The position numbers were made by a program, and so were the translations under genes. From Lewinellaceae bacterium (lineage in GTDB: Bacteria; Bacteroidota; Bacteroidia; Chitinophagales; Saprospiraceae): a stretch of 64,000 nt of DNA. The notes below the pieces were generated by a model, which made no database searches, was not told the DNA's origin, and saw only the letters and a list, made by a program, of their open reading frames with translations. This document shows, piece after piece, positions 27,401 through 37,023 of this stretch. Position 1 is the stretch's first letter; every line of letters starts with the position of its first letter. The stretch lies in NCBI GenBank assembly GCA_016719605.1, contig JADJYW010000002.1, forward strand, positions 186,001-250,000. Direction: 5' to 3'.

Positions 27401-28530
27401 GCGCTTGCACTCCATTGGCGGTGTTGTAGGAACCGTAGGTGTTGGAATACAGCGCTTGCACTCCATTGGCGGTGTTTGGCGCCGCCAGTGGTGTTGGAAC
27501 GAAGCGCATTAAACCCATTGGCGGTGTTTTGGGAGCCGATGGTGTTGGAATAAAGCGCAGCCCATCCATTGGCGGTGTTCTGGAAGCCGGTGGTGTTGGA
27601 AGCACCAGCACTTTGCCCGATAAACGTGTTGGCCAACACATCAGTCAACTCCAGACGTGGCGAACCGGTGGCAGTTTTGCGCAGCACCATGCCTTCGGTG
27701 CCACTGAGTTCGAAACGGATGATATCTTCATCCGGATTTTTCTCTACCTGCACTTTTGTATCGCTGTCTTTGTCGCTCAACAGTGCCGGCGCAATGGATT
27801 TCGAGGGGATTTCAATGCTCCACCAGTTGAGTTGACCTACATCTGTATTACGATCGTCCACCACTTTAAGGGTCCAATTCCCCATAATGGGTTTGTTGAT
27901 AAAATTTGAAAAGGGCTGTTCCGGCGTCCAGAACCCGGTAAACGGTGCCAGAAAATTATTGTTGGTAACGCCCGGCGCCAATGCTGTGGTGAAACAGGTA
28001 TTGGTGTAATTATCAGAAAACGTCCCATTGTCAGAAGAAAGGTCAATGGTTGTTCCGTCGGGCGCCATTAAGCTGATATCCAAATCAGCATCCGCAGTAT
28101 GCGTAATATCTATACAAACTTTTATCTGGGTATTGCCATCTATCACGCCTGCTTGCGTCAGGTTGATGATGCTGGTTATCCCGGTCGGGTTATTATCCGG
28201 GATGGGTATTACGGTGTTGTTCGCACCGGATGCTAAAGGAGGTGGCAAGGCAATGGAAGCTACCTGGTTCCAGATGCCATTGTCGAAATACCAAAAGCTG
28301 TCGGTGTCGGTGTCGTACACCAGCAAACCCGCAGCAGGCGTAGCGATGGCCGTGCGCTGGGCCGTGGTCATGCGCGGCGCGAGCACGCCCTTGTCCGTGC
28401 TTTTTACGTCGAGGATCGCCGACGGATCGGGGTTGCTGGCGTCGGTGTTGATGGAAATGGCCTGGGCGCCGGCGAAGGCGGGCGCGAGGAGAAGGAAGAG
28501 TACGAAAAGGTAAAATTGCTTCATCTGCAT
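24483..28530 (-). CDS. Large trimeric-type adhesin: P-domain, YadA-head-like repeats, C-terminal S74 chaperone (one frameshift)
   Basis: Two frames join at the T-run 27475-27477 (one base too many) into about 1,348 aa. Order: signal peptide MKQFYLFVLFLLLAPAFAGA; a segment SAILDVKSTDKGVLAPRMTT found three times; a proprotein-convertase P-like domain (IKVCIDITHTADADLDISLM..MGNWTLKVVDD); arrays of a 15-residue repeat NTANGxxALxxNTTG; YadA/Hep_Hag-like ATAIGYNAKVGASNSLVLGG; a C-terminal peptidase S74 domain (PSDARFKFNIHDD, with the Ser..Lys pair of self-cleaving chaperones); and a final coiled coil (EIEKLKADNVAQKAENAAMK). S74 domains help tail-fibre-like trimers fold, then cut themselves off. No T9SS sorting domain is seen. 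Likely a surface fibre. Confidence 0.82.
27120..27610 (-). repeat. 45-bp tandem repeats of the adhesin (15 aa per unit)
   Basis: About ten adjacent units encode NTANGxxALxxNTTGxx. Shorter arrays of the same unit lie at about 25130-25270, 25590-25910 and 26400-26660 within the same gene. Confidence 0.9.
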
Positions 28531-28699
28531 ACAGTTTGATTGTGAACGATGGTGACCGGGTTACGGGTTTGGCGTGCGCAGCCACGGTGTTGCATGTTTG
28601 TTGCGGCACAAAGGAGGTGAGAATGGGCGGTAAGTAGGTAGAAAAGGGGCGTGACAAAAGCGTGACATCGGAGGATTGGGGTCAAATTCCTTCCCTTTC

Positions 28700-28735
28700 G
28701 CTCTACAGCGTACACCGTAGCGTACACTGTAGAGC
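28700..28735. promoter_or_regulatory. Operator-like palindrome
   Basis: Arms 28700-28715 and 28720-28735 pair with two mismatches; the centre also reads as a direct repeat CGTACACCGTAG / CGTACACTGTAG. It lies between the divergent adhesin and the small gene at 28777, a plausible regulator binding site. Confidence 0.45.
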
Positions 28736-28776
28736 GGACAAATGACAAACGTAGTGTACCCGGACATGCGAAGGGA

Positions 28777-29043
28777 ATGCTCGACGGGGTGTTTGCGCAA
28801 GAAATGGGGACAAAGCCCAGTCCATTTGACCAGAAATTGCTTCTGGAATGGATTGAAGAAGGGGAATTACAACAGGCATTTGAGGCCATGAAAAGCGAAT
28901 ACCCGAAAGCGTCCATCCACCTCGGCAACCTGAACGATGCCGAAAAGGCGTACCAGCAGGGAAGGATAAAATTTGAAGATTTGGCGCAAAAAAGAGCGCT
29001 TCTGCGAGATGCCGCGTTGATCCCTCTGATGCCAAAGCGGTGA
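28777..29043 (+). CDS. Small hypothetical protein (88 aa)
   Basis: MLDGVFAQEMGTKPSPFDQK.., or from the inner ATG 28804, a helical protein with KLLLEWIEEGELQQAFEAMK followed by AEKAYQQGRIKFEDLAQKRA. The two-part helical pattern recalls effector-associated (EAD-type) adaptor domains of conflict systems, but this is only a resemblance; no effector gene is beside it. No signal peptide or membrane segment. A palindrome lies 42 bp upstream and a broken RND tail and toxin-antitoxin pair lie downstream. Confidence 0.5.
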   Translation: MLDGVFAQEMGTKPSPFDQKLLLEWIEEGELQQAFEAMKSEYPKASIHLGNLNDAEKAYQQGRIKFEDLAQKRALLRDAALIPLMPKR

Positions 29044-29052
29044 GGGTTTCTG

Positions 29053-29101
29053 CTCTACGAATTCCACCACCTTCTTCTTGTCCAACCCGAACCGCACGAG
29101 C
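29053..29101 (-). pseudogene. Remnant of an RND pump gene 3' end
   Basis: Forty-nine bases match 29830-29878, the very end of the RND gene, at 43 positions; translated, LVRFGLDKKKVVEFVE against LVRFGWDKKKVVEFVE. No other part of a second RND gene is present. The VapC module lies exactly between the two copies. Confidence 0.7.
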
Positions 29102-29141
29102 TATTACCTGGGATACTCCGGTAGCAGGCCGATATGATGTC

Positions 29142-29171
29142 TTTGGGAGACAAGTTTTTCGCTTACTTTTG
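29142..29171 (+). promoter_or_regulatory. Candidate Bacteroidota-type promoter of the toxin-antitoxin pair
   Basis: TACTTTTG (29164-29171) fits the TAnnTTTG -7 box, with TTTG at 29142-29145 as a possible -33 box; spacing (18) is a little short. The start codon is 12 bases further on. Confidence 0.45.
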
Positions 29172-29182
29172 TACACAAAATT

Positions 29183-29437
29183 ATGGACGATATGAGTGCG
29201 CTGACCTTGTATTCCAAATTCGAGACGCTGCCCGACCACCTCAAGCAGCAAGTACTCGATTATATTGAATTTCTTCTCAGTCGCGAGGCCATACCTGACG
29301 GGCCGGTGCCACCGCGAAAAGGAGCAAGCAAAAACACGGTGAATGCCACGAAGAGCAGGTTTGCCGGGCGTATTTCGCCTACAACCGCCGCACAACTCCA
29401 GCAGCAACTCCAGGAAATGCGTGAAGAATGGCCATGA
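29183..29437 (+). CDS. DUF2281-type antitoxin
   Basis: 84 aa. MDDMSALTLYSKFETLPDHL followed by KQQVLDYIEFLLSREA is the DUF2281 helix pattern, common in small proteins paired with PIN toxins. The second half (TKSRFAGRISPTTAAQLQQQ) is the likely toxin-binding tail. It overlaps the vapC-like start by 10 bp, so translation is probably coupled. Antitoxins of this kind usually repress their own promoter; the candidate promoter is directly upstream. Confidence 0.82.
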   Translation: MDDMSALTLYSKFETLPDHLKQQVLDYIEFLLSREAIPDGPVPPRKGASKNTVNATKSRFAGRISPTTAAQLQQQLQEMREEWP

Positions 29438-29820
29438 CTTTTTTGCTCGATACGAATGCTGCCATTGACTACATCGGCGGAACGCTTCCTGGCAAGGCGA
29501 TTGCCTGGCTTGACAGTATCGTGGATACTGAAGTAGCTATTTCGGTCATCAACCAAATCGAAATGCTCGGGTTCAATCCCGATAATCCGGCAGATATGCT
29601 CCCTTTTGAAGAACTGGTGGATACGCTGGTAATACTGCCGCTTGACGAAGAAGTAGTCACGCGCAGCATTGCCTTGCGCAAAAGGCATAAAATCAAACTT
29701 CCCGATGCCATTGTCGCTGCTACAGCACTTGTCCACGGACTTTCGCTTATTTCCCGAAATGAATCTGATTTCAAGAAAATTCCAGACTTGAAGACGATAA
29801 ACCCACACACGTTGCTTTGA
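29428..29820 (+). CDS. vapC: VapC-like PIN-domain toxin
   Basis: 130 aa. PIN-domain acidic residues are all seen: FLLDTNAAIDYI (Asp near residue 8), INQIEMLGF (Glu, about 45), KLPDAIVAATAL (Asp, about 95) and ISRNESDFKKI (about 115). VapC toxins are metal-dependent RNases that cut tRNA or rRNA. The start may be ATG 29428 or 29434 (MTFLLDTN). Frame is intact, unlike the first PIN gene at 16639. It stops 7 bp before the RND stop codon on the other strand. Confidence 0.88.
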   Translation: MAMTFLLDTNAAIDYIGGTLPGKAIAWLDSIVDTEVAISVINQIEMLGFNPDNPADMLPFEELVDTLVILPLDEEVVTRSIALRKRHKIKLPDAIVAATALVHGLSLISRNESDFKKIPDLKTINPHTLL

Positions 29821-29826
29821 TGCCGC

Positions 29827-32800
29827 TTACTCTACAAACTCCACCACCTTCTTTTTATCCCACCCGAACCGCACCAGCAAGTTGTCGAACAAACCATAGA
29901 CCACCGGCACGAAGATCAGCGACAGGAACATGGCCGAACTGAGGCCGCCGATGATGGCCCAGGCCAAACCAACTTTCCAGGCCGAGCCGGCACTGGTGGA
30001 CAGGGCGAGAGGCAACAAGCCGATCACCATAGCGATATTGGTCATCAATACCGGCCGGAAACGCATTTTGGTAGCCTGCAACAGGGCCTGCGTCAGACTG
30101 ACGCCCTGCTGCTTGAGGTGGTTGGCAAAGTCCACTACGAGAATGGCGTTTTTGCCTACAAGGCCGATGAGCATGAGCAGCCCCAGGCCGGTAAACACCG
30201 TCAGGCTCTGGCCCGCCAAAGCGAGCGCCAAAAATGCCCCGATGACCGACAAGGGAATGGACAGTAGCACCACAAGGGGGTACACCCAGTTGTCGTACAA
30301 CGCCACCATGATGAGATAAACCAGTACCAGCGATGTCCACAGGGCAAAACCCATGCTGCCGATACCCTGCTCTTGCCGGCGCAAGTCGCCGCCAAACTGG
30401 AAGTGCGCGCCGGTGGGCGGTCGCAGCGCCTCCACTTTATCTCTAACCTCGCGGGCCACGGTGCCGATGGGGCGCCCGAGCACGGCGGCAGAAAACTGCA
30501 CGGAGGGCAGTCGGTCGCGGCGTTCCAGGCGTGTGGGCGCCGTGCTTTCGCGCACCTCGGCAAATTGTTTGAGAAAAACCGTGCTGCCCAGCGGATTCAC
30601 GAAGGTCAGGTTCCGAATGTCCTCGGCACTGCGGCGGTCGAAGGCGTCGAGTGCAACCCGAATCGGGTACTCGTATGCCCCGTCGCGGAAGCGGGCATCG
30701 GCGTTTCCGCTGAAAGCGGTTTGTAGCGTGAGGCCCACCTGGGCCATCGTGAGACCATAGTCGGCCATGCGCCGGCGATCTACTTCCACCTGCACCTCGG
30801 GGTTGCCCGCCTCCACACTCGGCACAATTTCCACACAGCCGGGCACCGAGGCCATCACTTCCTGGATTTGTTCGGACATGGCCAGAATGCTGTCGAGGTC
30901 GGGGCCATTGAGCCGTACTTCGATGGGCGAAAACGACAGGCCGAGAATGTCAATGGCCGACACGCTGATCTTGACGCCCGCCACAATTTCCTCCAGTTTG
31001 ACTTTTGCCCGGCGGGCAAACACATCGGTGGACACCTCGCGCGGGTGCCGGAAAGGGGTAAGAAAAACCAGAATTTCTGCGACGTGGGGGGCATTGAGTC
31101 CAAAAGACTTGCTGGTGGTGCCCACCGTGGTGAATGTTTTGACCACATCGGGTTGCTGGCGCAGCCAGTTTTCCACTTGTCGGGTCGCGGTATTGGTTTG
31201 TGCCAGCGAAGCGTTGCGCGGCAATTCTATTTCCATCAAAAACTCGCCGCGCTCGCCGGGATCAATAAAGGCATTGCCGATGAATCCCTCCGTAACGAGC
31301 AGGACGGAGCCGCCCAGGAGCGCCGCCGCTGTGACTAAGGTGAGGGTTTTGGTTTGCCAGCTCCGCAGTGCCCAGCGCAGCGCGGTGACAAAACCGTCGG
31401 ACAGCCAGTCCAGAAAGTTTCAAGCGCAGCACGATGCGCCCGCCTAATTTTTTCCCCGAAAACCGGTGCAGTTTGCCCACCCGCGAAGTCAGCCAGGGCA
31501 CCAGCGTGAACGACACCAGCAAGGACATCAGCGTGGACACCAGCACCGTCATGCAAAACTGCCGGAGCAGGTTGGGCACCAGCCCCACGGTAAAGATGAT
31601 CGGCAGAAACACCACCACATCCACGAGGGTGATGCTGATGGCCGTGAACCCGATTTCCTGGCGCCCGTCGTAGGAAGCCTGTACCCGGTTTTTGCCCATT
31701 TCGAGGTGCCGGTAGATATTTTCGATGACCACAATGGCGTCGTCCACCAAAATACCGATAGCCAGGGAGAGGCCCATCAGCGACATGAGGTTGAGCGAGT
31801 AGCCCATCACTTTCATCATCACGAACGTGCTGACGATGGACGTGGGGATGGACACCAGCACGATGGCGGCGTTTCGCAGGCTGTGCAAAAACAGCAACAT
31901 GACCAAGGCTACCAGCAGCACAGCGATGAGCAGGTCGTGTACCACGGCATCGGTGGCCTGTTTGGTGAACGTGCTGGAGTTGGCGATCACGTCGAATTTC
32001 AAACCCGAGGCGGCATAACTTGTCTCCAGTGTTTTCAATTTCAGGAGCAGCATTTCGGCCATTTCGACGGCGTTGGCATCACTTTGCTTGCGGATTTCGA
32101 GGCCGAGCACGGGTTGTCCGTTGGCGATGCAGAGTACTTCGAGGTCTTTGGCGCCGTCCTGCACTTCGGCGATGTCCTTGATCAAAATGGAGGAGCCGAA
32201 GCGGGACTTGCCCACCACGAGGTTGCGGATGTCGTCGAGGGTCAGGAATTTGCCGGCGAGGCGGATGCGCATCTGGGTGTCTTTGCCCGTCACTTTGCCG
32301 GTAGGAAAATCGAGGTTGGCGGCCTGCACGGCTTGCGTCACCTGGAGCAGCGACAAGCCGAATTGTTCCAGTTTGGCGCTGCTGATATTGATTTTGATTT
32401 CCCGCTCTTCGCCGCCGAGGATACCTACCTGCGCCACGCCTTTGACCTGGCCCATTTCCGGTACTAAGCGGTTTTTGACTAAGTCAAAAAACTCCGGGCC
32501 GGCCACATTGGCCCGCACGGCGAGGCGCAGGATGGGCAGTTCGGACAGGGCAAATTTATTGATCACCGGCGTGCGCACCTCTTTCGGAAAGGTGGGCAAA
32601 ATCTGGTTCACCTTGCGCTGCATCTCCTGCACCGCCTTGTCCAGATCGAGTTCCTGACTGATTTCCACCGCCACAAAACAGACGTTTTCGTTGGCCCCGA
32701 TCTGAATCAGCTGGATGCCTTCGAGCGACGAAATGGCATCCTCAATGGGCTTCGCCACGGCGTTTTCTACCTCGGCAGGCGATGCGCCGGGGTAGAGCGT

Positions 32801-32944
32801 CATAATGGTGATGACCGGCGGGTCAAATTTGGGTACCAGTTCGATGGGCAAACTGAAATAACTCGCTACGCCCATGAACGTCAGTACGGCGAATACGACG
32901 ATGATGAGGGACGGGCGGCGGATGGATAGCGCGGTGAGATTCAT
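29827..32944 (-). CDS. RND-family efflux pump (AcrB-like), one frameshift
   Basis: The N-terminal frame (31424-32944) starts MNLTALSIRRPSLIIVVFAV and carries PIELVPKFDPPVITI, ISSLEGIQLIQI, helices and LAIGILVDDAIVVIENIYRH with the proton-relay Asp pair. After GGRIVLRLK the frame moves and continues FLDWLSDGFVTALRWAL to the end LVRFGWDKKKVVEFVE. Dropping one base at 31415-31423 gives about 1,038 aa, normal for the HAE family. These trimeric proton-driven inner-membrane pumps need a membrane-fusion protein and an outer-membrane channel; neither gene is adjacent. The substrate is unknown. Confidence 0.9.
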
Positions 32945-33090
32945 ATTGCGGGAGGCCGGAGGCTGTGTTGTCGTCGCTTATTTCGATTGGAAGTCAATTT
33001 GTTATGCGCGTCCGAATTTCGGAGCTACAAAAAAATGCCCGCAAAAGTAGCAACTTCCGGGTGTGCATTCGGGGTTTCCTCCTCCGGGTA

Positions 33091-34338
33091 TCAGGGTGTT
33101 TTTGCCGGCTGCTCCACGCGCGACACGAGTACGCCGTCTTGCAGTCTGGTTTCCAGCACATCGCCGGGCGTGGCGGCGGCGGCATGGGTGAGTACCTTGC
33201 CGTCCCGGAGGGTCAGGCTGAATCCCCGGCGCAGGACGGCTTGGGGGTGCAGTGCCTGGCAGAGGGTATCGGCGCGGTGCAGGTAGTCGGCGGCGCGGTG
33301 CAGGCGTTGGCGGATGAGCGCGGGCAGGCCGGCAGCCAGGGCGTCCACCTGCTGGTGCGCGCTGCGCATGCGGCCTTGCGCGCCCCAGTGCAGGGCGGCT
33401 TCGAGGTTGGCCATTTCCAGGTTTTTGATCTTCAGGTGCTGGTCGGCCGCTGCGCGGAAATGTTCGGCGAGGCGCGCGAGGTTGTTTTCAAAAAACAGGT
33501 TGTGCTGGATGAGGAAATCGGCGACGGCGGTGGGTGTTTTCAGGGCGGTGTGGGCGACCAGGTCGAGCACGGTTTCGTCGGTATCGTGGCCGATACCGGT
33601 GAGCAGGGGCAGGGGCAGCGCGGCGGCGGTTTTGCAAAGTTCCAGCGCATCAAATCCGGCCAGATCGAGCCGGGCGCCGCCGCCGCGCAGCACGGCTACA
33701 CCATCGAACCGGTCGCGTTGTGCGGCTACGGTCTCCAGTGCGCCAATGATTTCGGCTTCAAGACTTTTGCCCTGCACGGCAGCGGCAAACAACCGGCAAT
33801 CGAAGGCATAGCCGAACGGATTTTGGGCGAGGTGTTCCCGAAAATCCTGAAAACCGGCAGCACCCTCGGAGGTTACCACGGCAATACGCTGCAAAACAGC
33901 AGGCAAGGGCAGGGCGCGGTTGCGCTCCAGAAGGCCGAGTTGGCGCAGGGTGTCTATGGTTTGGCGGCGCTGGAGTTCGAGCCGGCCGAAGGTGTAGGCG
34001 GCATCGGCATCGGTGACGACCAGTTTGAGGCCGTAGCGCTCGTGGTAGTCCACCCGCACACAAAGGCGTACTTCACGGCCCTCGTGCAGCACTTCGTCGA
34101 GGGCAAAACCGATGGACAGGCGCAGGCGCTGGTAGTCGCGCTGCCAGACGACGGCCTGGGCCTGGGCCACGATGTCGCTGTGGGCATCCGGGCCTTTTTG
34201 CACGAGGTCGAGGAACAAATGGCCGCGGGAGCGTCCGACCTGCGCGATTTCCGCCGTAATCCACAGGCCCTCCTGGAAGTTGAGCGCCAGCACCCGGCGG
34301 ATGTAGGCTTGCAGATCGAGCAGGCTGTAGGTCGGCAT
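33091..34338 (-). CDS. xseA: Exodeoxyribonuclease VII large subunit
   Basis: 415 aa. N-terminal OB-fold (YSLLDLQAYIRRVLALNFQE, ITAEIAQVGRSRGHLFLDL), then the catalytic XseA region with AVVTSEGAAGFQDFREHLAQ, VLRGGGARLDLAGFD and GIGHDTDETVLDLVAHTAL followed by KTPTAVADF. Helical C-terminal part and a final RGFSLTLRDGKVL strand segment. The enzyme degrades single-stranded DNA together with many copies of XseB. The downstream 146 bp are too short for xseB, and none is seen elsewhere in the window. Confidence 0.93.
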   Translation of the reverse strand: MPTYSLLDLQAYIRRVLALNFQEGLWITAEIAQVGRSRGHLFLDLVQKGPDAHSDIVAQAQAVVWQRDYQRLRLSIGFALDEVLHEGREVRLCVRVDYHERYGLKLVVTDADAAYTFGRLELQRRQTIDTLRQLGLLERNRALPLPAVLQRIAVVTSEGAAGFQDFREHLAQNPFGYAFDCRLFAAAVQGKSLEAEIIGALETVAAQRDRFDGVAVLRGGGARLDLAGFDALELCKTAAALPLPLLTGIGHDTDETVLDLVAHTALKTPTAVADFLIQHNLFFENNLARLAEHFRAAADQHLKIKNLEMANLEAALHWGAQGRMRSAHQQVDALAAGLPALIRQRLHRAADYLHRADTLCQALHPQAVLRRGFSLTLRDGKVLTHAAAATPGDVLETRLQDGVLVSRVEQPAKTP

Positions 34339-34374
34339 TGCAGGTTTTGAGTTCGTGTTTTTTTAAACACCTGC

Positions 34375-35523
34375 CTAACCGCCACTTCCCCCCTGGCCGG
34401 TGAATTTGACCGAAAAGACGCTGCTTTTTTCGCCGGTACTGTGCAGGGTGTAGAGTCGCCCCCCTTCGATGAGCAGGGTTTTGAGGTCGCCGAGGCGGAG
34501 ATTTTCGTCGTGAAACAGGTCTACGCAGATGAGCCGCCCGTCGTAGAGGGCTGTGATTTCGGGCACGAGGGTGTGGCCAATCACAATGCGTCTGGCGCCG
34601 ACAAATTCCAGCGCGGCATCCATTTGTTCGATGGTGCTCTTGTTTTTGGCTGCATCGCGGTACCAGAGGATACCGTAGTTGGGATTGTACACATATTGCG
34701 CCAGCGAGTCGCTGATTGCGCCGTACAGGGTTCCGATGTGTCGGCGGGCGATGTCGTTGATATCGGTCAGGGAGAGGGAGGATTTGGCTAATTTCGGGCT
34801 GATACCGGCGTGGCAAAAGACATAATCTCCGATTTTTTCCACGGCGTTTTTGGTGCGCAGCCAGCGGCCGAGTTCGGAGTTGTTGTCGAACCAAAGGTTG
34901 TACTCTTCGCCGATGAGTTGGGCATTTTCTATGTATTTGTTGCGCACATAGCCGTATTCGCCGCAGAGGTTCATGGCTTCGTGGTTGCCGAGAATGTAGT
35001 GCACTTTGCCGCCGGCTTCCTCGGCTTCGGTCTCTAATTTGTAGATCAGCCACAGTACTTCGGTCACGTTCAGGCCACGGTCGAAGAAATCGCCGATCAG
35101 CACGAGGCGGCCTTCGCCGTAGGTCCAGTTGAACGTGGAATTGATGACGCCGGCTTTTTGCAGGATAATTTTGAATGCCTCGAAGTTGCCTTCAATATCC
35201 GACAGCACGATCATCTGGTCGGTGGCGGGGTAGCGGTCTTTCTCCACCCGGTGTTTTTCCTTGAGCGGGAACGTGAACGAATCGCCGGTACCGGGTACGT
35301 TGCAGCGGAGGGTGATTTCGTTTCGTTTGGTGTGGTATTGCACCTGCACCACGTTGGCGGTGTCCTGTTGCTCGATTGTTTTCACAACGATGTTCTTACC
35401 CCGATAGAAGACGTGCGGGCCATCGGAACCGGCTTTGGAGTTGTCCACCGATGGTTGGTTGTCATGCGCAAACAAAGGCGCCAGGGGGAGTAACAGAAGC
35501 GGGACAAACCGAAACAGCGACAT
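34375..35523 (-). CDS. Exported PPP-type (Shewanella-like) protein phosphatase
   Basis: 382 aa from ATG 35523, with signal peptide MSLFRFVPLLLLPLAPLFAH. The metallophosphatase core has IVLSDIEGNFEAF, VLIGDFFDRGLNV, YILGNHEAMNL, FCHAGISPKLA and IVIGHTLVPEI, the ordered PPP motifs. Bacterial SLP-type members are phosphatases; a signal peptide places it in the periplasm. An upstream extension to 35616 is rejected since the signal peptide begins at 35523. It lies about 36 bp upstream of xseA on the same strand, but a shared function is not evident. Confidence 0.85.
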   Translation of the reverse strand: MSLFRFVPLLLLPLAPLFAHDNQPSVDNSKAGSDGPHVFYRGKNIVVKTIEQQDTANVVQVQYHTKRNEITLRCNVPGTGDSFTFPLKEKHRVEKDRYPATDQMIVLSDIEGNFEAFKIILQKAGVINSTFNWTYGEGRLVLIGDFFDRGLNVTEVLWLIYKLETEAEEAGGKVHYILGNHEAMNLCGEYGYVRNKYIENAQLIGEEYNLWFDNNSELGRWLRTKNAVEKIGDYVFCHAGISPKLAKSSLSLTDINDIARRHIGTLYGAISDSLAQYVYNPNYGILWYRDAAKNKSTIEQMDAALEFVGARRIVIGHTLVPEITALYDGRLICVDLFHDENLRLGDLKTLLIEGGRLYTLHSTGEKSSVFSVKFTGQGGSGG

Positions 35524-35735
35524 GGGCAGTAATTTTTGTTTGTAAACGATCAGCAAACGATCAAGTGTAAACGTACACGGCGCGTATTGGTCACGAAACG
35601 GAAAAAATGGCTGCAAATATAGACTTTTGGCTTTTGGCTGTTGGTTTTAATGCGCAGCTGTTGGTTATTGGCCAACGGCCGGTACACAAAAGCCAATACA
35701 TTTGGCCTTTAATTGTTCAGAATAGCTGTACTGTC

Positions 35736-36917
35736 ATGCGCAAACTTACCGCCCAGCGGGTATACCCGATTTCTTCCAGTCCCCTCGAAAACGCTGTGCT
35801 CATCACGGACGACGCGGGCACGATCCTGGCCATTGAGCCGCAGGAGCAACACGATCCCGCCAGTCTGGAACGCTACTCCGGCGTGCTCGTGCCGGGTTTT
35901 GTGAATACGCATTGCCACCTCGAATTGTCCCACATGAAAGGACTGGTGGACACGGGTACGGGGCTTATCCCGTTCATCACGGACGTGGTGACCAAGCGCA
36001 ATTTCCCGGCCGAAGCTATTGCCGAAGCCATTGTGCGTGCCGAGCAGGAAATGCTGGACGGCGGCATCGTGGCGCTGGGGGATATTTCCAACACCACGGA
36101 CACGTTTGCCGTGAAAAGCGCCGGCCGCATGCGTTACTACACGTTTGTGGAGCTATTTGATTTTTTGCAGGATGCCGGCGCAGAAAAAGCATTTGCGGAT
36201 TGGAAAACGGTGTACGACCAGTGCCGGCCCGGCCGTACCGGCGCCCGGGCGATGGTGCCGCACGCGCCGTACACGGTCAGCCCGACGCTTTTTGAAAAGA
36301 TAAATGCCGCCAATGCCGCTTCCGCTGGCACCGTCAGCATACACAACCAGGAGACGCCCCCGGAGAACGAGCTGTTCCTGCATGGCACGGGGGCGTTTGT
36401 TGATTTTTACAAAAAGTTCGGCATTGATCTGGAGCATTTCAGCGCCATTGGCCGGGCGTCCATTCATTACGCCTTGTGCCACCTGAACCCTGCGCAGCGT
36501 ACCCTGTTTGTGCACAACACGCTCACCACACCCGACGATATCCGCGCGGCGCAGGCCTGGAGCGCACACACCTTTTGGGCTACCTGCCCGAATGCCAACC
36601 TGTACATCGAAAACCGGCTGCCCAACTACCGGCATTTTCTGGATACCGGCGCCCGCGTCACCATCGGCACCGACAGCCTGACTTCCAACTGGCAGTTGTC
36701 CATTTTAGAGGAAATGAAAACCATTGCACGCTATCAGCGCTATGTGCCTTTTGAGGTGCTGTTGCGCTGGGCTACGCTCAACGGTGCGCAGGCGCTTGGT
36801 TTCGACGACACGCTGGGCAGCCTGGAGGTGGGAAAAACACCTGGCGTACTCTTGCTGGAAGGCCTTGGGCCAACGGATGAAATGGGAGCGGGTGTGACGG
36901 TGCGTCGGGTGGTGTAG
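35736..36917 (+). CDS. Amidohydrolase (aminodeoxyfutalosine/cytosine deaminase-like)
   Basis: 393 aa. VPGFVNTHCHLELSHMKG gives the HxH metal motif (about residues 57-74); further ligands appear in MVPHAPYTVS, SIHNQETPPE, LFVHNTLTT and TIGTDSLTSN (Asp). This is the metal-dependent deaminase branch of the amidohydrolase superfamily, which includes guanine, cytosine and aminodeoxyfutalosine deaminases; the precise substrate is open. ATG 35736 fits the MRKLTAQRVYPISS start. The upstream spacer has TTTTGGCTGTTGG-type short repeats. Confidence 0.85.
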   Translation: MRKLTAQRVYPISSSPLENAVLITDDAGTILAIEPQEQHDPASLERYSGVLVPGFVNTHCHLELSHMKGLVDTGTGLIPFITDVVTKRNFPAEAIAEAIVRAEQEMLDGGIVALGDISNTTDTFAVKSAGRMRYYTFVELFDFLQDAGAEKAFADWKTVYDQCRPGRTGARAMVPHAPYTVSPTLFEKINAANAASAGTVSIHNQETPPENELFLHGTGAFVDFYKKFGIDLEHFSAIGRASIHYALCHLNPAQRTLFVHNTLTTPDDIRAAQAWSAHTFWATCPNANLYIENRLPNYRHFLDTGARVTIGTDSLTSNWQLSILEEMKTIARYQRYVPFEVLLRWATLNGAQALGFDDTLGSLEVGKTPGVLLLEGLGPTDEMGAGVTVRRVV

Positions 36918-37023
36918 TGTTTTGAAAAAGATCGGGAAACCTTGTGCACTGAACAATTTCCCTATCTTTCCCGCCGGAAAACAACCATTTTGTCTTCATC
37001 GAAAAAACAAAACTGACTTTTGT

